This document shows positions 5,612 through 6,802 of a DNA stretch of 6,802 nt, piece by piece. Source of the DNA: Oscillospiraceae bacterium (GTDB taxonomy: Bacteria > Bacillota > Clostridia > Oscillospirales > Ruminococcaceae). The stretch is from the NCBI GenBank assembly GCA_016302225.1, contig JAEDOB010000119.1, positions 1 through 6,802 on the forward strand. Direction: 5' to 3'. The notes beneath the pieces are model-generated. The model saw only the letters and a program-made list of their open reading frames with translations. It did no database searches and had not been told where the DNA came from. The first letter of the stretch is position 1; the number at the start of each line of letters is the position of its first letter. The position numbers and the translations under genes are program-made.

Positions 5612-6610
5612 TCAGTCGGAGCCTTCCGCAGCGTCGGCGGCCTCCTTTAGCATTTTTTTGTATTCGTCTATGAGATGAGCGGGTCCGATTATCCTTGCTT
5701 TTGTGCCGAACTTGAATATCCACCCGAAAAAGGGCTGCGGCTGCTCCGTCTTTATCTTAACGACGGTTTCAAACTGATCGTCGCCGTGTGGATAAATGGG
5801 GACCTTCTTGCCAAATCGGTCGATAACTGCGTTGATAAGGTCATTGTCAAACCTCAGGCGGACGTCCTCCGAATCGCCGCTGAACATTGAAAAGGTGGAA
5901 TTCAGATACTCGGAAAGGGAAAAATCCCGAGGCTTCTTTTCCGCAGGCTCATCAAGCACATGAATATCCGTCATACGGTCAACACGGAAATTTGTTATCC
6001 TGCCGTACTTTTCGTAATATCCCACCAAATAGTATTTTTCCTCGTTCCAACAAAGGGCATAGGGCGAACAGATGCGGACGCCTTCACGGAAATTCATCTT
6101 TTTCCGCAGGTCATAGTCGAACATCATAAAGGAGATCTTCTTTTTTTCCGAAATCGCCTTGTGAATGGTGTCCACGTTATAGTAGATCTTTTCGTTCATG
6201 GATTTGGGACGGTTTGCGATGTATACCTCCCTTTGAAGCTGCCTGCCCTCAAAGCTGCTGGTCAGGCGGCTTATCTTTTTCAGAAGCTCCGCAGACTTCT
6301 TTTCGGTAAGAAATTTCGCCGAAGATACGGCATTTGCAAGAAGGCTCAGCTCTGCCAGCTGAAAATCACGTCCCACAAGGCGGTAGCCCGAATTGCTGCC
6401 CCGTCCCGAAAGTATCTCAACGCCTGCTTCACGGAGAACGTTTACGTCCTCATAGATGGTCTTTCTGCTTGCAGATACGCCGTATGATTCCAGCCTTTCG
6501 GCAATGTCCGCCGAAGTCATGGCGTGCTCCTCGTCGGTGCCCTCAAACAGAATTTTGTAGAGATATAAAAGTGTCAGCTTCTGATTTCCTGTTCTTGTTC
6601 CGTCAGTCAA
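5612..6610 (-). CDS. HTH-WYL domain transcriptional regulator
   Basis: The 332-residue product is probably a DNA-binding regulator that senses a ligand through a WYL domain. The N-terminal winged helix (about 10-80) contains MTSADIAERL and SRKTIYEDVNVLREAGVEI, the typical HTH_11/DeoR-like pattern of this family, followed by SGYRL. The WYL domain (about 140-218) has SPYALCWNEEKYYLVGYY and FRVDRM (208-213), including the conserved Arg209 and Arg212; the name-giving Trp is Tyr here (YYL, 193-195). A C-terminal WCX-like region follows (about 248-325). The start is taken as TTG 6610, because GGGAGGGG lies six bases upstream; the frame is open to 6700, but that extension has no ribosome site and unlikely composition. 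The gene is followed by the promoter of the CDF operon on the same strand; I see no strong terminator between them. Probable autoregulation is noted at its promoter. Confidence 0.9.
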   Translation of the reverse strand: MTDGTRTGNQKLTLLYLYKILFEGTDEEHAMTSADIAERLESYGVSASRKTIYEDVNVLREAGVEILSGRGSNSGYRLVGRDFQLAELSLLANAVSSAKFLTEKKSAELLKKISRLTSSFEGRQLQREVYIANRPKSMNEKIYYNVDTIHKAISEKKKISFMMFDYDLRKKMNFREGVRICSPYALCWNEEKYYLVGYYEKYGRITNFRVDRMTDIHVLDEPAEKKPRDFSLSEYLNSTFSMFSGDSEDVRLRFDNDLINAVIDRFGKKVPIYPHGDDQFETVVKIKTEQPQPFFGWIFKFGTKARIIGPAHLIDEYKKMLKEAADAAEGSD

Positions 6611-6616
6611 TATGAT

Positions 6617-6624
6617 CCCCTCCC
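6617..6624 (-). promoter_or_regulatory. Ribosome binding site selecting a TTG start
   Basis: GGGAGGGG on the minus strand lies six bases before TTG 6610. No ATG or GTG is comparably placed. Confidence 0.8.
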
Positions 6625-6639
6625 GAATATTATGCTTGG

Positions 6640-6655
6640 AAAAATGCCGATCAAT
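6640..6655 (-). repeat. Leader repeat of the WYL gene, proximal copy
   Basis: ATTGATCGGCATTTTT on the minus strand. It differs in one base from the distal copy at 6686-6701, 46 bases away in the same direction. Confidence 0.6.
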
Positions 6656-6685
6656 GGTAAATATGTCACTTAGGCAACAGAAAAT

Positions 6686-6701
6686 AAAAATGTCGATCAA
6701 T
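6686..6701 (-). repeat. Leader repeat of the WYL gene, distal copy
   Basis: ATTGATCGACATTTTT on the minus strand, a direct repeat of 6640-6655 (15 of 16 identical). It overlaps the motif shared with the GH5 leader. Confidence 0.6.
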
Positions 6702-6715
6702 TCAGCAATTCTTTA
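6694..6715 (-). repeat. Third copy of the GH5-leader motif, in the WYL leader
   Basis: TAAAG, AATTGCTGA, ATTG then ATCG on the minus strand. It is identical to 466-487 in 17 of 22 positions without gaps. It lies just downstream of the WYL promoter. Confidence 0.55.
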
Positions 6716-6724
6716 TATAATTCC

Positions 6725-6733
6725 ATTATATCA
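6725..6733 (-). promoter_or_regulatory. Extended -10 promoter of the WYL regulator
   Basis: TGATATAAT on the minus strand is an extended -10 element. The hexamer 17 bases upstream is GTACTT, a poor -35 box, and it lies in the centre of a dyad. As at the GH5 promoter, TATAAT is followed by its inverse ATTATA (6721-6716), here after GGA. The leader to TTG 6610 would be about 108 bases. Confidence 0.7.
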
Positions 6734-6765
6734 TCTCCAATGTCCCAAAGTACGGACAATGGAGA
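6734..6765. promoter_or_regulatory. Probable operator: 12-bp inverted repeat over the WYL -35 region
   Basis: TCTCCAATGTCC (6734-6745) and GGACAATGGAGA (6754-6765) are inverted repeats matching at 11 of 12 positions, with an 8-base spacer. The dyad abuts the extended -10 and covers the -35 position. It looks like the site of a dimeric regulator, most simply the WYL protein itself. Confidence 0.65.
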
Positions 6766-6781
6766 AAAATTTTCATTTTTG

Positions 6782-6802
6782 CCGAAAAAAGGGGCTTCTT
6801 CA
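6782..6802 (-). terminator. Possible 3' half of a terminator cut by the window edge
   Basis: On the minus strand GAAGCCCC is followed by six Ts. This looks like the last arm and T tract of a terminator for a gene beyond the right edge. The first arm is outside the window, so this cannot be confirmed. Confidence 0.3.

Noticed and set aside
5960..6487. A 175-codon plus-strand open frame opposite the WYL gene
   Set aside because: It is a shadow of the HTH-WYL coding frame with no start signals or family motif.
6611..6700. N-terminal extension of the WYL regulator to 6700
   Set aside because: It has no ribosome site, would overlap leader repeats, and would precede a good GGGAGGGG-TTG start.
1..6802. 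CRISPR array, tRNA or rRNA gene, phage defence system
   Set aside because: No regularly spaced repeats, cloverleaf or ribosomal motifs were seen. The lone WYL regulator has no defence genes beside it in this window.

Overview
The window looks like a chromosomal segment of a fibre-degrading, Ruminococcus-like member of the Clostridia. The signs are a lipoprotein GH5 glycanase with a C-terminal accessory domain, moderate-GC genes in AT-rich intergenic DNA, strong AGGAGG-type ribosome sites, sigma-A promoters close or identical to TTGACA-N17-TATAAT, and an attenuation-type riboswitch. The genus is an inference from gene style, not a match I could run.

Layout, left to right. (1) Positions 1-86, minus strand: the first 28 codons of a gene that leaves the window, with its own promoter and ribosome site. 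(2) Positions 87-686: a 600-base intergenic region holding a GC-rich nested hairpin (215-286), a perfect-consensus plus-strand promoter (339-367) and a leader of about 310 bases with a direct repeat (466-487 and 646-668). (3) Positions 687-2519, plus strand: a secreted, lipid-anchored GH5 endo-glycanase. (4) Positions 2542-2586: a bidirectional terminator between the convergent glycanase and acetyltransferase genes. (5) Positions 2596-5270, minus strand: a tight four-gene operon, in transcription order a cation diffusion facilitator (CDF) metal exporter, an alpha/beta hydrolase, an unrecognised 151-residue protein and a GNAT acetyltransferase. (6) Positions 5271-5514: the operon's leader and promoter. 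The leader folds as a czcD/NiCo-class metal riboswitch with an overlapping intrinsic terminator. (7) Positions 5612-6610, minus strand: an HTH-WYL transcriptional regulator that starts with TTG. A near-perfect 12-bp inverted repeat sits on its promoter.

How the parts work together. The riboswitch should turn on the exporter, and by read-through the three genes behind it, when a transition metal (Ni/Co or Fe(II), depending on the study) is in excess. The three downstream genes have no obvious metal role, which makes their placement in this regulon the main biological question. Separately, the leaders of the glycanase and the WYL regulator, on opposite strands about 6 kb apart, share a 22-bp motif inside a roughly 55-bp region of about 76% identity. 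Both also have a palindrome formed from the -10 box. This suggests common control, possibly by the WYL protein, but that is inference.

I see no CRISPR array, tRNA, rRNA, complete insertion sequence or phage gene. I found no clear undescribed multi-gene system. The best candidates for novelty are the shared leader motif, the 215-286 hairpin element and the metal-riboswitch operon with unusual passengers.
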